Shown piece by piece: positions 18,175-27,277 of a DNA stretch of 64,000 bases; positions within the stretch are counted from its first letter, which is position 1, and each line of letters starts with the position of its first letter. Under the pieces are notes generated by a model that made no database searches, was not told the DNA's origin, and saw nothing but the letters and a program-made list of their open reading frames with translations. This DNA comes from Sulfuricurvum sp. (lineage in GTDB: Bacteria; Campylobacterota; Campylobacteria; Campylobacterales; Sulfurimonadaceae), in NCBI GenBank assembly GCA_030693335.1, contig JAUYAU010000017.1, positions 21,746 to 85,745 of the forward strand. Reading direction: 5' to 3'. The position numbers and the translations under genes were made by a program.

Positions 18175-18845
18175 TTTATCCTAGCGTTCTTCTCCGCAAT
18201 ACCGCTCATTCCAAATCGGCGAGCCAGCTCTTGTTTAATACGATCAGGAGAAATGTTTTTGTGTCCTAATGCAACGAGGACATGATAGACTAAATCGGCA
18301 CATTCATAAATAATTTCATTTTCATCGTTGTCTTTAATGGCAAAAGAGAATTCACCTGCTTCTTCAACCACTTTTTTAAGGATGGCGTTATCGCCTTTGC
18401 TTAAAAGCTTTGCTGTCCATGAGGTTTCAGGGTCGGCTTTTTTACGTGAGAGAATGGTATGATAAAGTTCATCAATGATCCCGTACGTAGCTGCCGTGTC
18501 GATTTGCGGGTCGCTAACTGTTTCGCCCGATTCGATATCGGTAAAAAAGCACGATTTACGGCCTGTATGACAGGCTACCCCTTCTTGGTGTACCATGACA
18601 AGCAGAGTATCGTTATCGCAATCGAGCAAAAAACGCTCAATGTGCTGTAGATGACCGCTGCTCTCACCTTTTTTCCATAGACGCTGTTTGGAGCGGGAAA
18701 AATAGTGCGCGATGCGCGTAGAGAGCGAAAGTTCTAAGGCTTCACGATTCATGTAGGCCATCATTAGGACTTCAAGGGTAGTTGAGTCTTGGACAATGAC
18801 GGGGAGAAGCTCAGACTTTGCCCAGTCGATTTGATTCAGATCCAT
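18171..18845 (-). CDS. hisI: Bifunctional phosphoribosyl-AMP cyclohydrolase / phosphoribosyl-ATP pyrophosphatase
   Basis: This HisIE fusion performs steps 2 and 3 of histidine synthesis. The N-terminal cyclohydrolase half (about residues 1-115) has RSKQRLWKKGESSGH, the DCDNDTLL metal site and GVACHTGRKSCFF. The C-terminal pyrophosphatase half (about 130-224) has WTAKLLSKGDNAILKKVVEEAGEF and ECADLVYHVLVAL. The 224-residue length fits a complete fusion. No other his genes lie in the window, so the pathway is dispersed. Confidence 0.95.
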   Translation of the reverse strand: MDLNQIDWAKSELLPVIVQDSTTLEVLMMAYMNREALELSLSTRIAHYFSRSKQRLWKKGESSGHLQHIERFLLDCDNDTLLVMVHQEGVACHTGRKSCFFTDIESGETVSDPQIDTAATYGIIDELYHTILSRKKADPETSWTAKLLSKGDNAILKKVVEEAGEFSFAIKDNDENEIIYECADLVYHVLVALGHKNISPDRIKQELARRFGMSGIAEKNARIK

Positions 18846-18848
18846 AGC

Positions 18849-19889
18849 TTATTTGCCTATTGAACTTATTTTTTGGTTGTCACCGCTTTTGGTATCAAGC
18901 CAAATATTAGGGGTAGAACCGCCAGGAGTGAGGAAAATTTTAGCGTCTTTATTTTCTTTGAGTGCCTCGTTAAACTTACCTTGCACTTTGATTTGCTCGA
19001 GTTTAAGCAATCCTGGAGTAAGGGACTGGGCTACGAGATGGTTGGCTTTTGCTTGAGCAATTGCTTCAATGGTAACTGCATTCGCTGTTCCTTGGGCTTC
19101 GGTCTCTTTTTTGAACGCTTCTTGTTTTGCCCGCTCAACATCTTGCTGTGCTTTTTCAACTTCCTGCTTAGCCACTTGCACCCGCTCAATCTGATCTTTT
19201 ACTTTCTGCGGAAGACCGATTTCACGCAATTGAATTGATTCGAGATTTGCAGGACCGTTTTTTTGACGATTAATGTTAGTACGAATCCCTGTTTCGATTT
19301 GCAGAGCAATTGTATTGCGCATGATTGGCAATGTTTCTGCATCGTATTGGCCGATGACATTACGAACAATGTCTCGTGCAACAGGATCGATAATTTTGTC
19401 TTCCCAGCTGAATCCCCAATTAGAGATGGTTTGAGCAGCTAGTTCAGCATTAAGCCGATATTGAACGGTTATATCAATAGAAACAGGCAATCCGCGTTTA
19501 TCCAAAACAGTAATAGCGGGCTTGAGAAGAATACCATCACCTACAGTTGATGCACGATCAATTTTGTCAGCATAGTTGATGATACGTACTTTTGTATCCA
19601 CAAGATAAACTTTTTGTATTACAGGAATGAGAAAATGCAGACCCGGCATAAGAGCACGATCTTCGTATTTCCCATTGGTTGAGAGAATACCGCGCTCTCC
19701 TTCGGTGATGATAACGAATGGTTTTGTCAATATAAGCAACAAAAAGATTCCGCCGACTATCCAATAAATTCCTGCTTTTTGACTGTTCATATTGAAATCA
19801 AATTTTGGCATTTTTGGCCCTTGTGAATCATTGTTTCGTTGATTCTCACTTTTTTTCTTTTGAAAATAATCGTTCATATCGCTTGCCAT
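18849..19889 (-). CDS. SPFH/prohibitin-family membrane protein (HflK-like)
   Basis: A 346-residue inner-membrane protein with one span near residues 38-58 (IYWIVGGIFLLLILTKPFVII). It is followed by a band-7/SPFH domain (VITEGERGILSTNGKYEDRALMPG in parts, then RLNAELAAQTISNWGFSWED). A charged coiled coil around residues 220-270 is rich in Glu, Lys and Gln. Such proteins form large rings that modulate FtsH or other membrane proteases. HflC is absent, so it is more like single-gene prohibitins. It lies 3 bp from hisIE and 11 bp from ilvE. Confidence 0.85.
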   Translation of the reverse strand: MASDMNDYFQKKKSENQRNNDSQGPKMPKFDFNMNSQKAGIYWIVGGIFLLLILTKPFVIITEGERGILSTNGKYEDRALMPGLHFLIPVIQKVYLVDTKVRIINYADKIDRASTVGDGILLKPAITVLDKRGLPVSIDITVQYRLNAELAAQTISNWGFSWEDKIIDPVARDIVRNVIGQYDAETLPIMRNTIALQIETGIRTNINRQKNGPANLESIQLREIGLPQKVKDQIERVQVAKQEVEKAQQDVERAKQEAFKKETEAQGTANAVTIEAIAQAKANHLVAQSLTPGLLKLEQIKVQGKFNEALKENKDAKIFLTPGGSTPNIWLDTKSGDNQKISSIGK

Positions 19890-19900
19890 AAGGAGCCTTT

Positions 19901-20821
19901 TTAGTTGATGTAGGTTAAATAGTGATGGTAGTCAGGATTGCGTCCGTATACGATGTCAAAATAGCCGCTTTGCAATTTTTCAGTGATTGGACCACGTCCG
20001 CCAGCACCTAAAACGCGGGCATCTACTTCGCGAACAGGGGTAAGCTCTGCTGCCGTTCCTGTTAGAAATGCTTCATCCGCAATGTAAATTTCTTCACGGC
20101 TTATGCGTCTGCGAGTCACTTTCATACCCATTTTTTCGGCCATTTCAATAACCGTTTTTTGGGTAATCGATGCCAAAGAGTTGTCGTTTGGAGGAGTGAT
20201 GATCTCACCGTCTTTGATCATGAAAAAAGAGGCTCCGCTGGCTTCGGCTACGTATCCTTCATCATCTAGGAGAAGTGCTTCATCATATCCTGCTTCCACC
20301 GCTTCATATTTTGCCATTTGAGAGTTGAGATAGTTGGCAACCGCTTTGGCTTTGCCCATATTGGATTTATTATTTGGACGGCTGAATGAAGAGATTTTGA
20401 GACGGATACCGCGCTTCATTCCCTCTTCACCTAAATAAGCACCCCATTCCCATGCGGCAACGGCAACTTCAACCGGCGCTTCTTTGTGATAAATTCCCAT
20501 AACGCCGTATCCGAGATAGACAATAGGACGCAGATAGACATTTTCACCTGTAAAATCATTTGATTTGATAAGATCAATTTGTGCTTGATTGAGCTCTTCA
20601 ACCGTGTACGGTACGGTTATAAGGGTCATCTTTGCGGATTCAATCAAACGCTTTGTATGATCATTAAGACGAAAAATAGCATACCCTTTAGGGGTTTTAT
20701 AGACTTTAGTTCCCTCAATGGCGCCGTTGCCATAGTGGAGGGTGTGAGAAAGGACGTGAATATTCGCATCCTTCCAAGGTATCAATTTACCGTTCATCCA
20801 AATAAGTTTGGCTTCATTCAT
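19901..20821 (-). CDS. ilvE: Branched-chain amino acid aminotransferase
   Basis: IlvE transfers the amino group in the last step of valine, leucine and isoleucine synthesis (PLP, fold type IV). The 306-residue protein has the N-terminal WMNGKLIPWKDANIHVLSH, the PLP Lys in SNMGKAKAVANYLNSQMAK, GYDEALLLD and EIYIADEAFLTGTAAELTPV. An in-frame extension of 21 codons upstream is rejected: the chosen ATG has GGAGA in front and gives the normal N-terminus MNEAKLIWMNG. It is the first gene of the SPFH-hisIE-DUF2393 run. Confidence 0.95.
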   Translation of the reverse strand: MNEAKLIWMNGKLIPWKDANIHVLSHTLHYGNGAIEGTKVYKTPKGYAIFRLNDHTKRLIESAKMTLITVPYTVEELNQAQIDLIKSNDFTGENVYLRPIVYLGYGVMGIYHKEAPVEVAVAAWEWGAYLGEEGMKRGIRLKISSFSRPNNKSNMGKAKAVANYLNSQMAKYEAVEAGYDEALLLDDEGYVAEASGASFFMIKDGEIITPPNDNSLASITQKTVIEMAEKMGMKVTRRRISREEIYIADEAFLTGTAAELTPVREVDARVLGAGGRGPITEKLQSGYFDIVYGRNPDYHHYLTYIN

Positions 20822-20898
20822 AGGGGTTTCTCCAGTGAAAATAATAATAAAGTGAGTGATTTTAGCGCAGATGGGATTTAACACAGATTAAGTAGTTT

Positions 20899-20924
20899 GC
20901 GACTCCCCTTCTGTAGGGGATCGC
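20899..20924 (-). terminator. Hairpin after the truncated globin gene
   Basis: GCGATCCCC and its partner GGGGAGTCGC (read on the minus strand) pair with one bulged base around a 7-nt loop, 8 nt after the globin stop. It separates the globin gene from ilvE, which is transcribed in the same direction. No T run follows, so efficiency is uncertain. Confidence 0.45.
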
Positions 20925-20931
20925 GAGCTAT

Positions 20932-21378
20932 TTACTGCACAGGTGTATTGACCATCCAGAGAGAAAAAATATCAAGATAATTCCAAAACGATTGAATATA
21001 TTCAGGATTGACACCTTCTGTTTCGAGTGCCGGAAGAAGGCTGGCGTATAATTCTAACCAACGGCGTCGTGCAGCAGGGTCAATGCGAAATGGTGCGTGT
21101 CGACCCACCATACGCGGTTCACCACGGGATTGATTAAAATACGCAGGTCCGCCGCAAATTTGGATCATGAAATCGGCAGCATGCTTTTTGGCGGCTTTGA
21201 ATTCCTCCTCGTCATTGACAGGAAATAAAAAAGAAATATCACTGGTACGAAGAAGGTCGTAATGATCGCTTACTAATTTTCGAAAACGCTCTTCCCCCAA
21301 TTCGAGTAAAAAGCCAGGATTAGGCTTGGTGACGGGGGGTCTAACGCCAAATGCGCCTTCACTAATGGTTAAATTCAT
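20932..21378 (-). CDS. Truncated hemoglobin, group II type
   Basis: Truncated globins bind haem and handle O2 or NO. The 148-residue protein shows the trHb core: ERFRKLVSDHYDLLRTSDISFLFP, KKHAADFMIQICGGPAYF, and GEPRMVGRHAPFRID with the likely proximal His, then RRRWLELY with the Trp found in group II (TrHbO). About 20 residues precede the core. It has its own promoter region, divergent from the aldehyde dehydrogenase, and a downstream hairpin. Confidence 0.8.
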   Translation of the reverse strand: MNLTISEGAFGVRPPVTKPNPGFLLELGEERFRKLVSDHYDLLRTSDISFLFPVNDEEEFKAAKKHAADFMIQICGGPAYFNQSRGEPRMVGRHAPFRIDPAARRRWLELYASLLPALETEGVNPEYIQSFWNYLDIFSLWMVNTPVQ

Positions 21379-21468
21379 ATTAAAGATCCTTGATTGATTT
21401 GGGGTATTCTATCTACTTTTAGGTGATGATTTGTATAATTGAAACCTAATTTACTCTAGGGGTTGGCT

Positions 21469-22884
21469 ATGGACGCACATGTATGGATGGGATCGCTTGA
21501 AGTTAAGACAGAAAAATATTCAAAGCGTTTAAGTCCTTACGATGGAAGACTTGCTTCGCAAGCAGCTGTTTGTGACGCTTCGGATGCGCTAAAAGCGCTA
21601 AAAATTGCGCAAAATGCAGCCAAGATTGCTAAAAAAAGCCCTTTGCATCAACGATGCTCATGGTTAATGGATGTGGCATCCAAACTAAAGAACAGTCGCG
21701 AAGAATTTGCAAAAGCACTGTGTGATGAGGTAGGTAAACCGCTTACTTATGCACGCATCGAAGTGGATCGCTGTGTCGAGACGATTACACTTACGGCTGA
21801 GACGATGCGAACCATGCATGGAGAAACGATCAATACCGATGCGATGCCAAGCGGTAGAGCGGCACTTTCGTTTTGGCGTCGTGAACCGTGTGGTGTTGTC
21901 GTCGCAATCACCCCTTTCAATTTTCCACTTAATTTGGTTGCCCATAAATTAGCTCCTGCGCTGGTAGCAGGAAATGCGGTCGTTTTGAAACCGACCCCTG
22001 AAGCTCCGCTATGTGCTTATAAGTTGGCAAAATTGTTCATCGAAAGTCCGTATGCGATTAAAGATGCGTTGAGTGTTGTGTATGGGGATGCTGAGGTTGG
22101 CGGTGCATTGGTAGGTAGTGATATCCCAAGGGTAATCAGTTTTACGGGTTCTGTTCCCGTAGGCGCAATAATCACTAAAAGTGCGGGTATCAAAAAAGTG
22201 AGTTTGGAGCTTGGGGGGAATGCGGCAACGTATATCGATGCGAGTGCTGATTTGGATTATGCGGCATCTCGTTGCGCTATAGGAGCTTTTGCCAATTCGG
22301 GTCAAGTATGCATTTCATTACAGCGTATATACGTGAACAGCAGTATTTATGATGAATTTGCTTTAAAAATGGCAGCAGCAACGGCAAAATTGGTTGTGGG
22401 TTCACCGTACGATGAAGCAACCTTTTTAGGGCCGTTGATTGATGATGACGCGGTGACCAGAGCAATGAGTTGGGTGCAAAGTGCTATTGATGAGGGTGCT
22501 CGTGCCTTAACGCCTCCTCGAAGTGAGGGACGTTTGTTTTATCCATGCGTAATGGCGGATGTTACTGAGTCGATGAAAATCGTATGTGAAGAAGTCTTTG
22601 CTCCTATTGTGAGTTTGGTTAAAGTGGATACGTTGGATGAGGCGATTGAAAAAATGAATGATTCTCCGTACGGATTGCAGTTTTCGATTTTTACGAATAA
22701 TTTGAAACATGCGAATCAAGCGATAGAAGAATTGGATGCAGGAGGGATTGTCATTAACGATATGCCAACCTTGCGTTTTGATATTCAACCGTATGGCGGA
22801 GTGAAGCTCAGCGGGGTAGGTCGCGAAGGCCCTCGTTTTGCTATTGAAGAAATGACGGAAATAAAGTCAATTGTAATTTTATAA
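21469..22884 (+). CDS. NAD(P)-dependent aldehyde dehydrogenase
   Basis: An ALDH-superfamily enzyme of 471 residues that oxidises an aldehyde to an acid. Motifs are TPFNFPLNLVAHKLAPALVAG, the cofactor loop FTGSVPVG, the general-base Glu in SLELGGNAA, the catalytic C281 in GQVCISLQR and EEVFAPIV. The order of motifs fits the lactaldehyde or non-phosphorylating glyceraldehyde phosphate group, but the substrate is not certain. The ATG at 21469 is preferred to a TTG two codons earlier because AGGGG then has a 6-nt spacing. Confidence 0.88.
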   Translation: MDAHVWMGSLEVKTEKYSKRLSPYDGRLASQAAVCDASDALKALKIAQNAAKIAKKSPLHQRCSWLMDVASKLKNSREEFAKALCDEVGKPLTYARIEVDRCVETITLTAETMRTMHGETINTDAMPSGRAALSFWRREPCGVVVAITPFNFPLNLVAHKLAPALVAGNAVVLKPTPEAPLCAYKLAKLFIESPYAIKDALSVVYGDAEVGGALVGSDIPRVISFTGSVPVGAIITKSAGIKKVSLELGGNAATYIDASADLDYAASRCAIGAFANSGQVCISLQRIYVNSSIYDEFALKMAAATAKLVVGSPYDEATFLGPLIDDDAVTRAMSWVQSAIDEGARALTPPRSEGRLFYPCVMADVTESMKIVCEEVFAPIVSLVKVDTLDEAIEKMNDSPYGLQFSIFTNNLKHANQAIEELDAGGIVINDMPTLRFDIQPYGGVKLSGVGREGPRFAIEEMTEIKSIVIL

Positions 22885-22897
22885 AAAGGTATTTAAA

Positions 22898-23365
22898 ATG
22901 TTAGAACTAGAAAGCACTGCCCCCGATTTTTGTTTGAGTAATCAAGACGATGTAGAGATCTGTCTGCGCGATTTACGCGGGAAATGGATTGTATTGTATT
23001 TTTATCCCAAAGATTCCACTCCTGGGTGTACGACTGAGGCCTGTGAGTTTACAGCCGCGCAAGACGCGTACGACGATATGGGTGCGATTATTTTGGGGGT
23101 AAGTGCGGACAGTACGAAAGCACATCGCAATTTTATAGAAAAACAGAACCTAGGGATTACTTTACTCAGTGATCCGACGACGCAGATGATGCAAGCGTAT
23201 GGCGTGTGGGCAATGAAAAAGAATTATGGCAAAGAATACATGGGAATTGTCCGCTCAACCTACATTATCGATCCAAAAGGGATTGTGAGGGCAGTATGGA
23301 CGAATGTCAAAGTAAAAGATCATGTTCAAAAAGTGAAAGAAGAATTAGCGAAGTTACAAGGATAA
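22898..23365 (+). CDS. bcp: Thioredoxin-dependent thiol peroxidase (Bcp/PrxQ)
   Basis: Bcp reduces hydrogen peroxide and organic peroxides with electrons from thioredoxin. The 155-residue protein has the peroxidatic C44 and resolving C49 in TPGCTTEAC, a five-residue spacing typical of the PrxQ group, and GVSADSTKAHRNFIEK. It starts 13 bp after the aldehyde dehydrogenase, so the two may be co-transcribed and help deal with reactive aldehydes and peroxides. Confidence 0.93.
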   Translation: MLELESTAPDFCLSNQDDVEICLRDLRGKWIVLYFYPKDSTPGCTTEACEFTAAQDAYDDMGAIILGVSADSTKAHRNFIEKQNLGITLLSDPTTQMMQAYGVWAMKKNYGKEYMGIVRSTYIIDPKGIVRAVWTNVKVKDHVQKVKEELAKLQG

Positions 23366-23372
23366 TACAAAG

Positions 23373-23441
23373 CCGTTCGTGGTGAGCCTGTCGAACCATG
23401 AATGAAAACCGTTAACCCTTCGACAAGCTCAGGGCGAACGG
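23373..23441. repeat. Imperfect inverted repeat of the RPELVEG type
   Basis: The two 25-nt arms at 23373-23397 and 23417-23441 match at 19 positions after reverse-complementing. They carry the core TGAGC-TGTCGAA that I recall as a dispersed REP-like element in many bacteria. One reading frame gives RPELVEG, a peptide often found in false gene calls. It lies between the convergent bcp and porin genes and could form a large hairpin that ends both transcripts. Confidence 0.65.
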
Positions 23442-23455
23442 AATCACGGAGAGAT

Positions 23456-25045
23456 TTAAAATCTGTAACGAATGTAGGCACGAATGTCTTGTGCTTTATC
23501 AACGAAATTAATTGCACCTGGCATACTACTTGAAATTGCAGTAGGTGTACCTGTTTGACTTCCAAAGAAGCCGTTGCTTCCTGCATAGTCATAATCGATA
23601 TAGGTATAACGAAGCTGGAAAGTCAAGATGTCACCAACAAGAGGCTCTGTAAAATATACTTCATACGCATCTCCACGCACTGCGATTTTTGAACCGATCA
23701 TACTATCTTCGCCATAGGTGATTGGACGCCAGTTGTTTGAACCATGGTTGAATTCAACGCCCCAACGCCCTTCATCACTAATGAGAGATGGAAATTGTGC
23801 TCCAAGCCAGTAGCTGTAGCCAGTTTCTTCATTGTTCGAACCAAGCATTGTTTTGGTAGCTTTCGGATTGGTTTTTGACATTGCACCGCTAACAAAGAAC
23901 GTAGTGTCGTCTAAAAATTCGCTCCAGCCATTACCTATACCGTTAACCATTGCAAACGCAGTAGCAGTGTGTAGACCACCGACTGTTTCCATACTATAAT
24001 CAGTATTGCTCATGGCATCTACACGGTCTATGAGGTTATTAGCATAGGTATATTGCATACCGACAGAATATTGTTTATCATCGTAAGGGACAACGATCAC
24101 TCCAATCATATCGACATTGTTAGTTGTAGCGTCTTTTCCACTGTAAGGAGCAGAGCTAAAACGCGGTTCAGCATTGCTCATTCCACGGCCTGCGCAGAGT
24201 TTGAAATACGAACCGTCCAAGCCTGTCAATTCTTCCATTCCAAATTTCGCACTCGCACCGTCAAACTCTACATTGACGGTATGTGCTAAGGGTGAAGAAG
24301 CGGGATCATCATCACGTAAATTGATAAGATGTCCGTTAGTAGATGGGCGACGACCGATACTGAGAGTCCATGGGATATCTGCTCCCAAAAATTCATCGTC
24401 TTGGTAATAGAAATAGGCTGAGCGGACACGTAAAGTATCATTGTGTGCTGCTTCTGAGCTAACCCAGTCAAATCCATCCATCCCCGTAGAAGACGTAGGA
24501 AGCGTTGAACGTTGACCAAAGAGTTTGTTGTAAGCGAGCTGACCTGTGAAGCTAAGGTTTTTAGTAGCCGCATAGTTCATGTTAAGCCACAAACGGTTGC
24601 TAAAAAGAGCATCATTTTTTTGTTTTGAACCATCTGCCATTTTGTACTGAAGATTGTCGTAGCTAGTGCGGAAATCAACGCCGAATTTCAGGTTGTTACC
24701 ATTGGTTCTCTTATTGAGAGTACTTAGCTGATCATGAATATCTTCAAGCTGTTCAGGAACACTTTTTTGATCATCATCTTTTTCGACAGCAATTTTTATT
24801 TTACCTGAAGTGGCTTTTGCAGGTTTTACATCATCCTCATCATCTTCAACGGCAATTTTGATTTTGCTTGGAGTGGCTTTTTCAGCTGGTGCTGATTTTT
24901 CAGCTTTCATATTTGCAAGCTCTGCTTTAAGAGCATTCATCTCTTTTTCCATAGCTTCAAAGCGCTGCAGCATCGTTCCCTCAGCCATAACAGTGGTTGA
25001 TATAAGAGCCGCTGCGACAACGGAACCTAAAAATCGGTGTTTCAT
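23456..25045 (-). CDS. DUF3373 family outer-membrane protein (porin-like)
   Basis: A 529-residue protein with a signal peptide (MKHRFLGSVVAAALISTTVMA). An N-terminal coiled coil follows (FEAMEKEMNALKAELANMKAE), then a linker in which KIKIAVE plus an acidic run occurs twice. The rest has alternating aromatic beta-strands and ends IRAYIRYRF with a terminal Phe, as outer-membrane beta-barrels do. The coiled coil may trimerise or bind peptidoglycan. The transported solute is unknown. It is monocistronic and ends at the inverted repeat. Confidence 0.8.
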   Translation of the reverse strand: MKHRFLGSVVAAALISTTVMAEGTMLQRFEAMEKEMNALKAELANMKAEKSAPAEKATPSKIKIAVEDDEDDVKPAKATSGKIKIAVEKDDDQKSVPEQLEDIHDQLSTLNKRTNGNNLKFGVDFRTSYDNLQYKMADGSKQKNDALFSNRLWLNMNYAATKNLSFTGQLAYNKLFGQRSTLPTSSTGMDGFDWVSSEAAHNDTLRVRSAYFYYQDDEFLGADIPWTLSIGRRPSTNGHLINLRDDDPASSPLAHTVNVEFDGASAKFGMEELTGLDGSYFKLCAGRGMSNAEPRFSSAPYSGKDATTNNVDMIGVIVVPYDDKQYSVGMQYTYANNLIDRVDAMSNTDYSMETVGGLHTATAFAMVNGIGNGWSEFLDDTTFFVSGAMSKTNPKATKTMLGSNNEETGYSYWLGAQFPSLISDEGRWGVEFNHGSNNWRPITYGEDSMIGSKIAVRGDAYEVYFTEPLVGDILTFQLRYTYIDYDYAGSNGFFGSQTGTPTAISSSMPGAINFVDKAQDIRAYIRYRF

Positions 25046-25372
25046 TCTAACTCCTTAATATTTTTAATACTTATGTAATAAGCTTACTTATTGTTGCAAC
25101 GATATTAGCAAAGTTAATATAAAAAGAGTTTAAAAATAACAAAAAATGATGAATTTATTTCAATTGTGTGGTGATTATGATACAAAAGACAAATTAAAGA
25201 CTTTCTTTAGTATAATTCGCCCGATTTTCTCTGCCGCTTTTTTAAGTCGCGTGAAAAAATTCGCAAGCGAATCTCAAGTTTGTTCTCGTGCATCCGGTGC
25301 ATCATCGGCTCTGTTATAAGAATCGCCCAAGTAAACGAAGAACAAAATATTTTATTTAAAAGGAGTCTTTTC
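25046..25372 (+). promoter_or_regulatory. Promoter and long leader of rpsB-tsf
   Basis: This 327-bp gap separates the divergent porin gene and rpsB. TATAAT at 25211-25216 is the evident -10 box, giving a leader of about 150 nt. The leader holds a hairpin with arms ATTCGC and GCGAAT (25259-25272) and a repeated GTGCATC. It ends with AAGGAG before the rpsB ATG. A leader of this size may serve S2 feedback control as in other bacteria, but no known leader consensus was recognised. The part before 25190 is AT-rich and shows nothing clear. Confidence 0.5.
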
Positions 25373-26140
25373 ATGGTAACTATGAAAGATTTATTGGAGT
25401 GCGGTGTTCACTTCGGTCACCAAACACGTCGTTGGAATCCAAAAATGAAGAAATACATTTTTGGCGTTCGTAAGAACATCTATATTATTGATCTTCAAAA
25501 AACATTGCGTTTTTTCCGTGCTGCATACCAGCAGGTTCTTGATGCAGCTGCTGAGGGTCAAACAGTTCTTTTCGTAGGAACTAAAAAGCAAGCACGTGTT
25601 GCAGTTCGTGATGCAGCAATCGCATGTGGCATGCCATATGTTGACAATCGCTGGTTGGGTGGAATGTTGACAAACTTTCCAACAATCCAAAAATCAATTC
25701 GTAAACTTGATATCATCGAAGAGATGCAAGCTAATGGTCAAATGGGTCTTTTAACTAAAAAAGAAGCATTGATGATGAATCGTCAAAAAGAAAAATTGAT
25801 TGCATACCTTGGTGGTATCCGTCACATGAAAACTTTACCTGACATGATGTTCGTTGTTGATGCAGTTAAAGAGCACATCGCAGTTCAAGAAGCTCGTAAT
25901 CTTGGTATCCGTATCGTTGCTCCTCTTGACACTAACTGTGATCCGGACGTTATTGACATTCCAATCCCTGGAAATGACGATGCAATCCGTTCTATCCAAC
26001 TTTTCTGTAAAGAAATGGCAGAAGCGATTAACGAAGGTAAAGCACTTCGTAATAGCGGAAGCGATGATGCGGCAGTAGAAGAAGCGACTGCAGAAGAAGT
26101 TTTCGAAGCGGCATCTGAAGAAGCAGCAGAGGAAGCGTAA
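25373..26140 (+). CDS. rpsB: 30S ribosomal protein S2
   Basis: S2 joins the small subunit last and contacts S1. The 255-residue protein starts [20 protein letters not shown], the usual start in this phylum. An in-frame extension upstream lies in the leader and is rejected, because AGGAG directly precedes this [16 protein letters not shown] and [10 protein letters not shown] motifs are present. The C-terminus is an acidic Ala/Glu-rich tail of about 30 residues. tsf follows after 2 bp. Confidence 0.97.
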   Translation: MVTMKDLLECGVHFGHQTRRWNPKMKKYIFGVRKNIYIIDLQKTLRFFRAAYQQVLDAAAEGQTVLFVGTKKQARVAVRDAAIACGMPYVDNRWLGGMLTNFPTIQKSIRKLDIIEEMQANGQMGLLTKKEALMMNRQKEKLIAYLGGIRHMKTLPDMMFVVDAVKEHIAVQEARNLGIRIVAPLDTNCDPDVIDIPIPGNDDAIRSIQLFCKEMAEAINEGKALRNSGSDDAAVEEATAEEVFEAASEEAAEEA

Positions 26141-26142
26141 TC

Positions 26143-27210
26143 ATGGCAGATGTAACAGCAGCTATGGTAAAAGACCTCAGAGCGGCAACCGATGCCCCGA
26201 TGATGGACTGTAAAAAAGCACTCACTGAGTGTGATGGCGATATGGAAAAAGCGAAAGAATTTTTACGTGATCGCGGTATGTCACAAACTGCCAAAAAAGC
26301 GGATCGTGTTGCAGCTGAGGGACTTTTGGGTCTTAAAGTTTCTGAAACATTTGCTTCTGCTTCTTTGGTAGAAATTAACTCTGAAACCGATTTCGTTGCA
26401 AAAAATGACGGATTTATGACTCTTGTGGGCAATACAGCAGCGCATGTATTTACAACAGGTGTCAGTACGGTAGAAGAATTGAATGAAACATCGTATGAAA
26501 CAGGTACTTTCTCTGAGTATTTCACAGCACAAGTTGCCCGTATCGGTGAAAAAATCGTAACGCGTCGTTTTGTGACTCTTAATGCGGGTGAGAATGGTTG
26601 TGTAAACGGTTACGTTCACTCAAATGGCCGTGTTGGGGTTTTGGTAGCAATCACTTGTGATTCTCAAAAAACTGCCGATGCAATGGCACCGTTTGTTAAA
26701 AACATAGCAATGCACGCAGCGGCGATGAAACCTACTACAATGAGTTATCATGATTTTGATGCTAAATTCGTAGAAGAAGAGACGATTGGTCGTATTGAAG
26801 CGATCAAAACTGAGAACGAAGAACTTGCACGTTTGAAAAAACCTCTCAAGAACGTTCCTCAGTATATTTCTATGATGCAATTGACTCCTGAAGTTATGGC
26901 AACAGCAGAAGAAGCGATCAAAGCTAAGTTATTAGCAGATGGAAAACCTGAAAAAATTTGGGCAAACATCATCCCTGGTCAATTGGCGCGTTTTGTAGCG
27001 GACAATACAACTTTGGATAAAGAGCTTGCATTGTTGGATCAAAACTTTGTTATGGACGATACGTTATCTGTAGCTCAAGCTCTTGCAAAAGAAGCTGCGG
27101 CTCATGGCGGTACGGCACAAATCGTTGAATTTGTAAAATACGAAGTCGGTGAAGGTATTGAAAAACAAGTCAATGACTTTGCTGCAGAAGTAGCTGCACA
27201 AATGGCGTAA
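26143..27210 (+). CDS. tsf: Elongation factor Ts
   Basis: EF-Ts recharges EF-Tu by GDP/GTP exchange. The 355-residue protein has the N-terminal UBA-like domain ([20 protein letters not shown]), the TDFVAKND motif that opens the EF-Tu binding site, and [10 protein letters not shown] in the core. The long insertion around residues 190-290 is the form seen in Campylobacter and Helicobacter. It forms the rpsB-tsf operon and ends at a strong terminator. Confidence 0.97.
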   Translation: MADVTAAMVKDLRAATDAPMMDCKKALTECDGDMEKAKEFLRDRGMSQTAKKADRVAAEGLLGLKVSETFASASLVEINSETDFVAKNDGFMTLVGNTAAHVFTTGVSTVEELNETSYETGTFSEYFTAQVARIGEKIVTRRFVTLNAGENGCVNGYVHSNGRVGVLVAITCDSQKTADAMAPFVKNIAMHAAAMKPTTMSYHDFDAKFVEEETIGRIEAIKTENEELARLKKPLKNVPQYISMMQLTPEVMATAEEAIKAKLLADGKPEKIWANIIPGQLARFVADNTTLDKELALLDQNFVMDDTLSVAQALAKEAAAHGGTAQIVEFVKYEVGEGIEKQVNDFAAEVAAQMA

Positions 27211-27212
27211 CT

Positions 27213-27240
27213 CTAAAAAAGCGAATTTTCGCTTTTTTAG
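27213..27240. terminator. Intrinsic terminator after tsf
   Basis: A perfect 28-bp palindrome (arm CTAAAAAAGCGAA) begins 2 nt after the tsf stop. Its second half ends in six T residues and AG, followed by CCCCTC and further T runs. The A-tract/hairpin/T-tract form fits a bidirectional Rho-independent terminator. Confidence 0.85.
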
Positions 27241-27265
27241 CCCCTCTTTTTAACCTCTTTTTCTC

Positions 27266-27271
27266 TATAAT
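27266..27271 (+). promoter_or_regulatory. -10 box immediately before the ABC transporter gene
   Basis: TATAAT lies only 6 nt before the ATG at 27278, and no Shine-Dalgarno is present. Transcription would start at about the A of ATG, so the mRNA may be leaderless. Confidence 0.5.
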
Positions 27272-27277
27272 TCTCAC

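Noticed and set aside
20822..20884. Extension of IlvE by 21 residues
   Set aside because: The upstream part is hydrophobic and unlike IlvE, and the ribosome-binding site fits the inner ATG.
23326..23592. Minus-strand frame containing RPELVEG
   Set aside because: This is the known false-gene pattern of the inverted repeat; it overlaps the porin and bcp genes.
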